Shown in pieces: positions 16,202-23,823 of a DNA stretch of 48,110 nucleotides. Position numbers and translations under genes: made by a program. How positions within the stretch are numbered: position 1 is the first letter of the stretch; each line of letters begins with the position of its first letter. Origin of the DNA: Acidobacteriota bacterium (lineage in GTDB: Bacteria > Acidobacteriota > Terriglobia > Versatilivoradales > Versatilivoraceae); assembly GCA_028875575.1 (NCBI GenBank), contig JAPPDF010000026.1:1-48110 (forward strand), written 5' to 3'. The notes below the pieces were generated by a model. The model did no database searches, was not told where the DNA came from, and saw nothing but the letters and a program-made list of their open reading frames with translations.

Positions 16202-16951
16202 ATGATCGCCGGCGTCATCCTGGGCGTGCCCATGCTGTCCGGATTTGCGTTTCCGTTCTCGCCTCGGCCGACACCCGTGCAGGCGGGCTGTTTCGAGGCC
16301 GCGGGAACCGGGGGAACAACAGTCTTCGGACCCATGCGGGAAAAGGCCCTGGTTTGGGACCGCTTCCTGCTGGGGTTCCTGGTCCGCCGGATTGCCGGCC
16401 AACAGTTGGAAGCCTATCGGAAAGAGCAGGGAATCCCGCTCCGCTTCATGCTGGCTCAGGAAGACGGCGGAGCCCTCCCATCGGGTGTCCGGGAGGTGCT
16501 GAGGCGGTCGGGAACGGCGGGCAACCTTGAGTCCCATCCCTGCGGAACGGCCGTCCAGGCCTTTGTCAAGGATCTCGGAAGCCATGGACTGTCGGAATGG
16601 CTGCTGCCCGACTGGGTGCTGGAATTTAACAGGAAGGGCAAGGTCATCGCCCGCTGGGATCTCCCCTTGAACGCGCCGGTTCGGGCGGTCCAGGGGGATT
16701 CCATCTGGGTGAGCTGGGACCCGCAGCCGCTCTGTTCCAGCCAAAGCCTGGACGTGAAGGCCTATCTGGTGATCGGAAGGGATGGAAGTCTCAGGGCCGC
16801 CACCCGCCCGGGGCTCATCTCGGAGGGACGCAAAATCGAATGCCCCAACAGCCCCGACATCCCGCCTTCCGAGTTCCTGGTCTGCGAGTCCCTGCGAGAC
16901 CTCAAGACCCGCAAGAGACGCAGATTGGCCTACCAATTGCCCTGCGACTGA
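16202..16951 (+). CDS. Hypothetical exported protein
   Basis: I do not recognise this 249-aa protein. From the ATG at 16202 it begins with a signal-like hydrophobic segment ('MIAGVILGVPMLSGFAFPF'), then a basic, mixed-fold body. Phrases such as 'FNRKGKVIARWDLPLNAPV' and 'YLVIGRDGSLRAA' look like short beta repeats. There are several Cys residues in the mature part. It follows the sialidase-like gene by 37 bases on the same strand, so the two are probably co-transcribed and may act together outside the cytoplasm. The frame is open further upstream into the preceding gene; the start is uncertain because no clear ribosome site is present. Confidence 0.6.
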   Translation: MIAGVILGVPMLSGFAFPFSPRPTPVQAGCFEAAGTGGTTVFGPMREKALVWDRFLLGFLVRRIAGQQLEAYRKEQGIPLRFMLAQEDGGALPSGVREVLRRSGTAGNLESHPCGTAVQAFVKDLGSHGLSEWLLPDWVLEFNRKGKVIARWDLPLNAPVRAVQGDSIWVSWDPQPLCSSQSLDVKAYLVIGRDGSLRAATRPGLISEGRKIECPNSPDIPPSEFLVCESLRDLKTRKRRRLAYQLPCD

Positions 16952-17036
16952 AACCGGCCCGGCTCGAAGCGGTCTCCTACCGCCTCTCAAAGGCCGCGGC
17001 AAGGTCATCGGCAGGGCCCGAAGGTTCAGGTGTCCG

Positions 17037-17540
17037 ATGTTCGATCTGAATTCAAGTCCCGCTAAAGGAACTGTGGTGAGCCATCAGGACCCGCCCATAG
17101 CCGATCCTTTCATGGAAATGGCCCTGCGCCTGGCCCGAAAGGCTTTCTCGATGAACGAGGTCCCGGTGGGGGCAGTGGTGGTGGTGGATGGCAACGTGGT
17201 GGGACGGGGCTATAACCAGAGTATCACCCGATCAGATCCGACGGCCCACGCCGAGGTGGTGGCCCTGCGCCAGGCTGCCAGAAGCGTGGGGAATTACCGT
17301 TTGACTTCAGCGACGATTTATTGCACCTTGGAGCCGTGTGCCATGTGTGCCGGCAGCCTGGTGTGGGCCCGGGTCCAACGCCTCGTCTACGGCGCCAAAG
17401 ACCGCAAGGCCGGCGCGGTCGATTCCCATCTCCGGCTGTTCGAATCGGGATCGGTCAACCACCGGGTGGAGGTGGTGTCGGGGGTCGGGGAAGCCGAATC
17501 CGTCAAGCTGTTGCAGGAGTTCTTCCGGCTTCGGCGCTAG
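17037..17540 (+). CDS. tadA: tRNA-specific adenosine deaminase
   Basis: Deaminates A34 of tRNA-Arg(ACG) to inosine so that one tRNA reads CGU, CGC and CGA. The zinc and catalytic motifs HAE (in 'PTAHAEVVALR') and PCAMC ('LEPCAMCAGS') are intact, with family-typical 'NEVPVGAVVV' and 'YGAKDRKAGAV'. From the ATG at 17037 it has 167 aa; a GTG at 17073 would give about 155 aa, closer to the usual length, and 'aaagga' lies upstream of it. The gene ends 38 bases before tRNA-Ser. Its substrate tRNA is encoded upstream at 14549-14625 on the same strand. Confidence 0.93.
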   Translation: MFDLNSSPAKGTVVSHQDPPIADPFMEMALRLARKAFSMNEVPVGAVVVVDGNVVGRGYNQSITRSDPTAHAEVVALRQAARSVGNYRLTSATIYCTLEPCAMCAGSLVWARVQRLVYGAKDRKAGAVDSHLRLFESGSVNHRVEVVSGVGEAESVKLLQEFFRLRR

Positions 17541-17578
17541 CCCGATTCCGGGCTGTCGAGACACAGTCCCATCATGCG

Positions 17579-17671
17579 GAGAGGTACCGAAGTGGTCATA
17601 ACGGGGCCGCCTCGAAAGCGGTTAGGGGGTTAGTCACTCCCACGCGGGTTCGAATCCCGCCCTCTCCGCCA
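17579..17671 (+). tRNA. tRNA-Ser (anticodon CGA)
   Basis: Acceptor GGAGAGG pairs with CCTCTCC; anticodon loop CTCGAAA gives anticodon CGA for UCG codons. The long variable arm ('ttagggggttagtcactccc') is the class II feature expected for Ser. T-arm GCGGG/CCCGC with loop TTCGAAT, discriminator G, and encoded CCA. Confidence 0.95.
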
Positions 17672-18209
17672 GGAATGATATGTAAGTCTATTATCATGAT
17701 TATTTTATCTAGTTTAACAATTGGTTTGATCCACCCTGTAATCCCCCGCCCGTAAACGCCGTTAACATTCTTACATCCCCTGTCCAGTTGTCTGAAACCC
17801 AGCATTCTGAGCTGGAACACTTTTCTGTCAGACATTATTGCCCCGAGAAGAATAAACGTACCACCCGGTCTGCCGGCCACAGGGAGATGGGTTCGTGGAA
17901 GGATTGCCCAGCACACTGCTGATGGAGCACATTCACGTCGAGAGTCAAATGAAGATCCAATGAACCGTGGAAGTGGCTTTTGCCCTGAAACAGGTCCTGG
18001 AGTTCTAAACCCGGGTTCACAACTCCAAGTGCTGTAAACCCTTTTACAACCACTGGTACAAGAACTCGGTCCGGTCAGGAACTTTCTCAGCTGACTTTCA
18101 AGTCTTGGTGATTGATCCAAGGTCCCAATGGAAATGGGTTGAATTCTCCAGACGAGTTGCCAAAGATGTCACGAACATTGTCCCAGGTAAGACCTGAAAG
18201 GAGGCGATC
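17672..18209. other. Gene-free spacer after tRNA-Ser
   Basis: No gene is supported in these 538 bases. They are visibly more AT-rich at the left end (around 17680-17740) than the flanks. The minus-strand open frame reading through tRNA-Ser is an artefact. I looked for a repeat of the tRNA 3' end that would mark an integrated element and found none in the window. Confidence 0.55.
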
Positions 18210-19928
18210 ATGAGATTCTGGCTGCCTTGGACCTTGATCGCAGCCTTGGCGATTGTCAGTTGTCAGTCAACCAACGACTATGCCGTGTTGATTCGTGGCG
18301 GTACGGTTTACGACGGATCGGGTAACGCGCCGATTGTGACCGACGTTGCCATCGCTGGAGACACGATCGCTGCAATGGGCAATCTCGAGGGGGCCACTGC
18401 CGATCAGGTGATCGATGCTACGGACCTGGCTGTTGCGCCCGGATTCATCAACATGCTGAGCTGGGCCACCGAATCCCTCATCATCGACGGTCGCAGCCAG
18501 GGAGATCTCCTTCAGGGCGTCACCCTCGAAGTATTCGGAGAGGGGAAGTCACCTGGGCCAATGAACGAGGCCATGAAGCAGGTATGGCTGGACCGTTTCT
18601 CCAGATATGTCGGGTCTGACGAGGAAGTATCCAGGCTACTGGACAGTGACCAAGTCCCGTGGACTACGTTGGGTGAGTACCTGGAGTTTCTGGAGGCGAA
18701 GGGTGTTTCCACGAATATCGCCTCGTTCGTGGGGGCTACATCGGTCCGCATTCATGAACTCGGCTACGAAGATCGCAAGCCTTCTCCAAAGGAACTCGAG
18801 CGCATGATCGCGCTGGTCACCGAAGCCATGAAAGACGGCGCTTTGGGCCTTGGCTCTTCGCTCATCTACGCTCCGGCTTTCTACGCCGAGACTGACGAGT
18901 TGATTGCGCTCTCCGCCGAGGCGGCCAGGTTTGGAGGCATGTACATTTCTCATTTGAGAAGCGAGGGGAATCGTCTAATCGAGGCGCTCGATGAACTGCT
19001 TACGATTGCCGAGGAGGCCGACATTGCGGCCGAGATCTACCACCTCAAGATGAGCGGCGAGGAGAACTGGTCAAAGATCGAAGACGTGGTAGAGCGCATC
19101 GAAGCAGCCCAGGCAAAAGGCCTCCGCATCACGGCCAACATGTATACCTACACGGCCGGAGCCACCGGCTTGAATGCCGCGATGCCTCCGTGGGTTCAGG
19201 AAGGCGGGTACGCGGCGTGGAGCGAACGGTTACAGGATTCGGAAACCCGCAACAGGGTGGAGCGCGAGATGCTGGAGCGATCCGACGATTGGGAGAACCT
19301 CTTGAGTGCGGCCGGTTCCGAAGGAACCCTTCTGACCCGTTTTTTGAATCCCGACCTGAAGAAATACAACGGGTGGACTCTCGCCGAGGTCGCCGCCGAG
19401 CGAGGGACTTCCCCGCAGCAAACGGCTATGGATCTCGTGATCGAAGACGGCAGCCGTGTCGGGGTGGTGTACTTCCTGATGTCCGAGCAAAACGTGAAGC
19501 GCCTCATTGCCTTGCCCTGGATCTCTTTCGGATCGGACGCAGCGTCCATGGCACCGGAACCACCCTTCAACCACTTCGGCACGCACCCGCGTGCATACGG
19601 AAACTTCGCCCGACTCCTTGGAAAATACGTTCGTGAGGAGAGTGTGATTTCTTTAGAAGAAGCGATCCGGAGACTCACGTCTCTCCCGGCCGGGAACCTC
19701 GGGATCAAGAGACGTGGAAGCCTCACACCCGGGTTTTTCGCGGACATCGTCGTCTTCAACCCCGACGGAATCGTGGATCATGCCACTTACAAAGACTCAC
19801 ATCGATTTTCGTACGGCGTGATGCACGTTCTCGTCAACGGTCAGCCGGTCATCAAAGAGGGTGAGCACACCGGCGCAACTCCGGGCCGGGTGGTGCGGGG
19901 ACCAGGGTGGACGGGTGGCGACCTGTAG
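18210..19928 (+). CDS. Lipoprotein amidohydrolase, D-aminoacylase-like
   Basis: A 572-aa amidohydrolase of the N-acyl-D-amino-acid deacylase group. The N-terminus is a lipoprotein signal with lipobox 'AIVSC' (Cys18), so it should be anchored facing the periplasm. The usual first metal motif HxH after 'PGFID' is replaced: residues 79-88 read FINMLSWATE. Other ligands are kept: E111 where D-aminoacylases have a Cys or acidic residue, H248 ('YISHLRSEG'), H278 ('IYHLKMSG') and a later 'GSDAAS' Asp. This fits a one-metal site like the tight beta site of D-aminoacylase. AAAGGAGG at 18197-18204 supports the ATG. Likely role: releasing D-amino acids or dipeptides from peptidoglycan or detritus; substrate is inferred. 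Confidence 0.87.
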   Translation: MRFWLPWTLIAALAIVSCQSTNDYAVLIRGGTVYDGSGNAPIVTDVAIAGDTIAAMGNLEGATADQVIDATDLAVAPGFINMLSWATESLIIDGRSQGDLLQGVTLEVFGEGKSPGPMNEAMKQVWLDRFSRYVGSDEEVSRLLDSDQVPWTTLGEYLEFLEAKGVSTNIASFVGATSVRIHELGYEDRKPSPKELERMIALVTEAMKDGALGLGSSLIYAPAFYAETDELIALSAEAARFGGMYISHLRSEGNRLIEALDELLTIAEEADIAAEIYHLKMSGEENWSKIEDVVERIEAAQAKGLRITANMYTYTAGATGLNAAMPPWVQEGGYAAWSERLQDSETRNRVEREMLERSDDWENLLSAAGSEGTLLTRFLNPDLKKYNGWTLAEVAAERGTSPQQTAMDLVIEDGSRVGVVYFLMSEQNVKRLIALPWISFGSDAASMAPEPPFNHFGTHPRAYGNFARLLGKYVREESVISLEEAIRRLTSLPAGNLGIKRRGSLTPGFFADIVVFNPDGIVDHATYKDSHRFSYGVMHVLVNGQPVIKEGEHTGATPGRVVRGPGWTGGDL

Positions 19929-19989
19929 CCCAGCTATGCACCTGCCCTGAGGTTGCGCCGAATCCACGGTCAACTCGGCAAGAAAAAAA

Positions 19990-20251
19990 GGGGACGTTGT
20001 TGAATTACTGGAATAACTCTCCCAGTTTCTTATTCCTGGCCGGCCGAAACGGCGAAGCAGCAGATGCTCTCTGGAGCGCGTCGGCACACCCGCAGGCAAA
20101 GACAGCGCGATTCGTCCTCATAACGCGTCCGAAACGTTGCACCAAGCAGTTCCACAACGGAATCTTGGACGTTTACCGCGGTTCTTCCTTCCTCTCTAGG
20201 CGTCAACAGAATCGCCAGACAGAATAATTCCACTAATTCAACAACGTCCCC
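19990..20251. mobile_element. MITE-like element with 18-bp terminal inverted repeats
   Basis: A 262-bp stretch bounded by perfect 18-bp inverted repeats: GGGGACGTTGTTGAATTA at 19990-20007 and its complement at 20234-20251. After one mismatch, six more bases (TGGAAT) also pair inward. No gene lies inside and no clear target duplication flanks it. It sits between the convergent amidohydrolase and ZIP genes. GGGGAC ends of this sort are seen at small elements mobilised by Y1/REP-type transposases, but none is encoded in the window, so the family is a guess. Confidence 0.7.
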
Positions 20252-20274
20252 GATTGATTATCATTGGAGGATCC

Positions 20275-21117
20275 CTACACCCAGATTCCCAGGACCGCCA
20301 TGCCGGCGAGGCCGACGAATACCAGAACGAATTTGAGGAAACGGTCGGTGTCCTTTACCGGCATCGGCACGTCGTCTTTCCCGATCAGTGTGCTGCGAAT
20401 GAAGTGCGCGACGCGGTCGTCGATCCTGGACATTTCCGCGTTGATGACGTCCAGAATGGCTACGTAGATGAAGGTTCCCGCCGCCAGGGCGTTGAAACTC
20501 CCTTCGATCAGCTTTGCAGCCTGTCCCTCGAGAAGGTTGGAAGCCACCGTCCCGACCAGGATTCCCAACGGAGTCATCGCGACGAAAATGGTCAGTACCG
20601 TCCAGAGGCGTCTCCGATCGGCGCCGGAAGCACGGACGCTGACCATCAGGGCGAAGGCAGCCGAACCCTTGTGGAACAGGATGCCCAGCATAACGAGCAC
20701 CGATGTGGCGACTTCGGCCTCGAGACCCAGGGCGGCGCCGGCGATGATGGAGTGGATGGAGAGAACTACAAGTAGAACCAGGGGATAAATCGGCTGACGG
20801 GTTTCCTTTCCCTCACCCGGTCCCGCGTAGCCTTCAAACAGAACACGGTCTATGAGCAGCAGCAGGCCGACCCCCACTGCCGCCAGCAGTGGCGCAACGG
20901 GATACTCGAATGCCCCCTCAAAGGCCTCTCCCGCTTCGGGCAGCAGGTGGATGAACCCCGCACCGAGGAAGATGCCGCCGGCCAGGGAGTTGCCCAGTGA
21001 CAGGAATCTGCGGCTTCCGTGTTGACGAGCCGCCAACAGTGGAATGATGCCTCCGGCGATACCGACGGCAAGGATCGATAGAGCCGCAACGATTTTGATG
21101 GTGAGCAGGGAGTCCAT
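20275..21117 (-). CDS. ZIP-family metal transporter
   Basis: A 280-aa membrane protein that should bring Zn2+ or another divalent metal into the cytoplasm. ZIP hallmarks are the metal-binding helix motifs 'HSIIAGAALGLE' and 'HKGSAAFAL', plus 'GAGFIHLLPEA' in the second helix. About eight transmembrane segments are seen. The loop after helix three is short and poor in His, unlike many ZIPs. AAGGAGG (complement of 21129-21135) sets the ATG. It is transcribed alone, between two inverted-repeat elements. Metal preference cannot be told from sequence. Confidence 0.9.
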   Translation of the reverse strand: MDSLLTIKIVAALSILAVGIAGGIIPLLAARQHGSRRFLSLGNSLAGGIFLGAGFIHLLPEAGEAFEGAFEYPVAPLLAAVGVGLLLLIDRVLFEGYAGPGEGKETRQPIYPLVLLVVLSIHSIIAGAALGLEAEVATSVLVMLGILFHKGSAAFALMVSVRASGADRRRLWTVLTIFVAMTPLGILVGTVASNLLEGQAAKLIEGSFNALAAGTFIYVAILDVINAEMSRIDDRVAHFIRSTLIGKDDVPMPVKDTDRFLKFVLVFVGLAGMAVLGIWV

Positions 21118-21173
21118 AGTGGCTTCCGCCTCCTTATCCCAAACGATGCTCTCCAGAATCTCTCAGAGCGGGT

Positions 21174-21424
21174 TTAACCCGCATTTCTCACCAGGCCGCT
21201 GGAGGCAGGACAAGAAGTAGATTATCTTCAGCACCTTGATTGGCTCAATGTCAAGGGCTTGCGCATCACAGACGGCGCTGGGCATGCCCTGGCTTGTCCT
21301 TTTCCCTTCAGCGCGCACATGCTCCCTCGACCGTAGTGACCGCTACGCTCTTCGGTCGCGAGCACGCGCTGAAGGGAAAATTCCTGCGCCATGATCATGC
21401 CCCCTGGTGAGAAATGCGGGTTAA
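21174..21424. mobile_element. TTAA-flanked MITE with 17-bp inverted ends
   Basis: TTAA then CCCGCATTTCTCACCAG at the left (21174-21194) and the exact complement ending in TTAA at the right (21404-21424). The element proper is 21178-21420, 243 bp. Nested inside is a perfect 16-bp inverted repeat, TTTTCCCTTCAGCGCG at 21300-21315 and its complement at 21365-21380, with a further short hairpin within. There is no coding capacity. TTAA targets and CC-starting ends recall IS1380/piggyBac-like transposons, so this may be a non-autonomous derivative; that assignment is inference. It lies between the ZIP gene and a conserved hypothetical gene. Confidence 0.72.
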
Positions 21425-21592
21425 TGGCGCAAGACAATTTTTTGGGCATTGGCCCAGGTGCCTCACGACGGGCAGGTAGCATCAGTGTTGGATGGTCTCC
21501 GCAATAAGTCATAAGGCACGAGCGAATCTGCAAATTCCGGCCTGGGGTCAGTCATTGGTGTGAAACTTCGTGTTGGGAGGGAATACGGTTTG

Positions 21593-21991
21593 TCAGGCCG
21601 GCTCGTCTTCATCGGGGGCGGTCAACTGCTTCAAGAAGGGATGACCCTTGGCTTTCAGCTTCTTCTCCAGCCGTTCCGTGCAGTCGCAGTCGGTGCAGGC
21701 CCAGGGTTCCTCGCCGTTCATGTCCCGGCAGCGGTTGCGGTCATGGGCGTCCTGCACACGCTCCAGGTCGAAATACTCCTCCCAATAGGGACGTTCTTCC
21801 TGCAGCGGAGTCGGACAGAAGCAGACCTCGACCCAGCGGACCCGTCCGTCAGCCGTCCTGCGCGCCTCTTCCATGTTTCGAAGATACTCGCCTCCGGCTA
21901 CCGATCCGCGGCCCAGGGACTTGTCCTCGATGGCCTCAAGCAGGGGACGCTTTCGGTTCGACTTGAGTTGAGCAGTGACGAGGTATCTCAT
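21593..21991 (-). CDS. Conserved hypothetical protein with Cys cluster
   Basis: A 132-aa cytoplasmic protein I recognise only as a conserved hypothetical type, not by function. The N-terminus 'MRYLVTAQLK' looks like a ferredoxin-like strand-helix start; 'GRGSVAGGEYL' and 'RWVEVCFCPTPL' follow. Six Cys lie at 57, 59, 88, 99, 102 and 104, the last three as C-x2-C-x-C, which could bind a metal or an iron-sulfur cluster. The C-terminus is a charged helix. It stands alone, with the MITE downstream. The ATG at 21991 has 'gcggag' upstream as a weak ribosome site. Confidence 0.75.
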   Translation of the reverse strand: MRYLVTAQLKSNRKRPLLEAIEDKSLGRGSVAGGEYLRNMEEARRTADGRVRWVEVCFCPTPLQEERPYWEEYFDLERVQDAHDRNRCRDMNGEEPWACTDCDCTERLEKKLKAKGHPFLKQLTAPDEDEPA

Positions 21992-22227
21992 GGACAGACG
22001 ACTCCGCTCTGTTCAGACAGACTTCTTGAGGCGCGTTTCTGCCAAACTTCGGGATTCAAGACCGATTAACCCCAATATTACGGAGTTTTGCGGAATTGGC
22101 AACACTCGCGGGAACGATGGCGGAAGTAGAGTGGGCGTCGGGTGGAAGGGTTTGGCAGGCGTTGGTGGGTGAGGTTGGGCAAAACGTTGCCGAGGTGATT
22201 TCCGGGGTCATCTTTCCGGATTGAATG

Positions 22228-22908
22228 TCATCTCCCTAGCCGCATCATCTTGTTCCCACCCCTCTGGAACTCGTAGGAAACCGTTTCGATGGAGGCCTGA
22301 AGCCCTTTTGACTTGAAGTACTCAATCACTCCCTGAACGTGAGGCGAGGGTGTACCGCCAACCTGCAGCAGGGGGAAGACACGTGCCTCTGAGGCTACCC
22401 TAAGCATTTCTTGCAGAGCGCTGCAATGAAAGGCCAGATCGAACTGGGCGCTGTAAAGAAATAGAAAATGCGAGGATAACGCCAGATCGTACCTGGCGTC
22501 GCTAAAGGGCAAATGGGGTAGTGATGCATCCCAATATCGTCCTTCGATCTTGCCTGTGGGAAAGTCGGAAAGGAATCTGCGCATAGCCAACATCCGCCTT
22601 CGTCCCAGTTCCTGAATGGACGGCACATGGGTCCAGACAAAATCCTGCTGATTATCACGCGCCTGCTTCATGACGACGTCGAAAGTTTCCTGCCCCCGCC
22701 GTTCGATGACGGCAGCGGAATACGCATACAGCGGATCGACGGAGACGACGGCACGGTCCAGGGCCGACATCTCCGCATTGAAACTGGCCGGTCCGTCGCC
22801 ACAGCCCAGGATTCGGCCGCCGAGATCACCTTCCGAGAGGTCGAACATCGCCCGATATTCGGCCAAGGTGCGCCCCCAGGGAATCACACTGTCGATGGAG
22901 AAAGGCAT
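22228..22908 (-). CDS. SAM-dependent methyltransferase-like protein
   Basis: A 226-aa protein with class I methyltransferase landmarks: motif I 'ILGCGDGPASFN', an acidic residue at the end of the next strand ('VVSVDPLY') and a late 'FSDARYDLALSSHFLFLYS' resembling the post-I/IV region. The substrate is unknown. The ATG at 22908 seems a better start than a TTG at 22932. It begins 43 bases after the toxin stop on the same strand and could be transcribed with the toxin-antitoxin pair, though a functional link is not shown. It might also be a standalone enzyme. Confidence 0.68.
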   Translation of the reverse strand: MPFSIDSVIPWGRTLAEYRAMFDLSEGDLGGRILGCGDGPASFNAEMSALDRAVVSVDPLYAYSAAVIERRGQETFDVVMKQARDNQQDFVWTHVPSIQELGRRRMLAMRRFLSDFPTGKIEGRYWDASLPHLPFSDARYDLALSSHFLFLYSAQFDLAFHCSALQEMLRVASEARVFPLLQVGGTPSPHVQGVIEYFKSKGLQASIETVSYEFQRGGNKMMRLGR

Positions 22909-22951
22909 GTCGCGCCCCGGATCCGTTCTCAATGGACGCAGTGGGTAAAGA

Positions 22952-23248
22952 TCAGGCCTGGCTTACCGGCTTCCCCTGCGTTAGCAGGTCTCTCAACGTC
23001 TCGTAGACATCACGTCTCGGTCCGATGTAAACCACCGTTACCCCACGGGAATCGGGCCGGTAGATGATTCGGTACCGTGCGACGGGGAGAGACCACAGGC
23101 CGGCAAGTTCGGCAACCAGAGGTTTCCCCTGAAACGGATGTTCTCGAAGATCATCCAAGGCGGTGCGGATTGCCTTCTTCGAGGTTGGATGAAGGTGCCG
23201 CAGAATCTCTTTTGCAGCTTCGGAAACGAAAACTGAGGAAGGTCTCAA
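22952..23248 (-). CDS. RelE/ParE-superfamily toxin
   Basis: A 98-aa basic protein with the RelE/ParE pattern: 'AKEILRHLHPTSKKAIRTALDDLREHPF', 'LWSLPVARYRIIYR' and 'VYIGPRRDVYE'. The RYRIIY core and the Arg-rich C-terminal strand suggest an mRNA-cleaving RelE type rather than a gyrase-binding ParE type, though this is not certain. It starts at TTG, inside TTGA that also carries the antitoxin stop, so translation is coupled. The order antitoxin-toxin on one strand is the classic layout. Confidence 0.85.
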   Translation of the reverse strand: MRPSSVFVSEAAKEILRHLHPTSKKAIRTALDDLREHPFQGKPLVAELAGLWSLPVARYRIIYRPDSRGVTVVYIGPRRDVYETLRDLLTQGKPVSQA

Positions 23249-23511
23249 TCCTCGAAAGCCTCTTCCACGCTCACAACCCGCCCGGCGGTGACGTCGTCCA
23301 GACCCTTCCGGATCCCCTGAACCATCGCCGGATCGGCAAGTATTTCGATCGTCTCCCGCAGGCCTTCGAAATCCCGGTAGGGGAGCAAAACCGCCTTGGG
23401 CGTACCATTCTTGGTGATGACCACCTTGGCGTGCTGCTCTTCAATGCGGCGGAGTACGTTAAGGAGTTGCGACTTCGCCGTGGATACGGGGATATACTCG
23501 TCAATGGACAT
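23245..23511 (-). CDS. Phd/YefM-family antitoxin
   Basis: An 88-aa antitoxin. The N-terminal DNA-binding part matches Phd/YefM: 'YIPVSTAKSQLLNVLRRIEEQ' then 'KVVITKNGTPKAVLLPYRDFE'. The C-terminal tail ('VTAGRVVSVEEAFED') is acidic and should wrap the toxin. I chose the ATG at 23511 rather than a TTG at 23547, since the promoter's -10 box lies at 23519-23524. The protein likely represses its own promoter with the toxin as co-repressor. It overlaps the toxin by four bases. Confidence 0.87.
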   Translation of the reverse strand: MSIDEYIPVSTAKSQLLNVLRRIEEQHAKVVITKNGTPKAVLLPYRDFEGLRETIEILADPAMVQGIRKGLDDVTAGRVVSVEEAFED

Positions 23512-23518
23512 GGTGAAA

Positions 23519-23547
23519 ATTATGACTGGGATTCTGACTATTGTCAA
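23519..23547 (-). promoter_or_regulatory. Promoter of the toxin-antitoxin operon
   Basis: On the minus strand TTGACA (23542-23547), exactly 17 bases, then CATAAT (23519-23524). Both boxes are near consensus. The expected start point is at about 23512, next to the antitoxin ATG at 23511, so the transcript would be leaderless. The antitoxin probably binds here. Confidence 0.7.
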
Positions 23548-23823
23548 CGGACCCGATCATGGACATTCCTCGCAGTTGGGGCCTTCCTCCTGCAGGGGTT
23601 CCCGTGCCCTCGGACGCACAGCCGTATCATCACACCTTCCATTGACCCTTCTTCTCCCTTATCGCTATAGTGGACAGCCCGCGTGAGATGAGCAGAGGAG
23701 CCTCTCCATTACTCTTCTCCGTCGCCTTTCGGATCGCTGTCACGACAATGGTTCCGGCCAAGTTCCGGCGCAGCCGTGACGGATTCCCGCTCGGAACACT
23801 CCGAACCGAAAGAATTGAAACCC

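Noticed and set aside
17596-18120. Minus-strand frame running into tRNA-Ser
   Set aside because: The 'GGIRTRVGVTNP' end is the usual artefact of translating a tRNA antisense; no other support.
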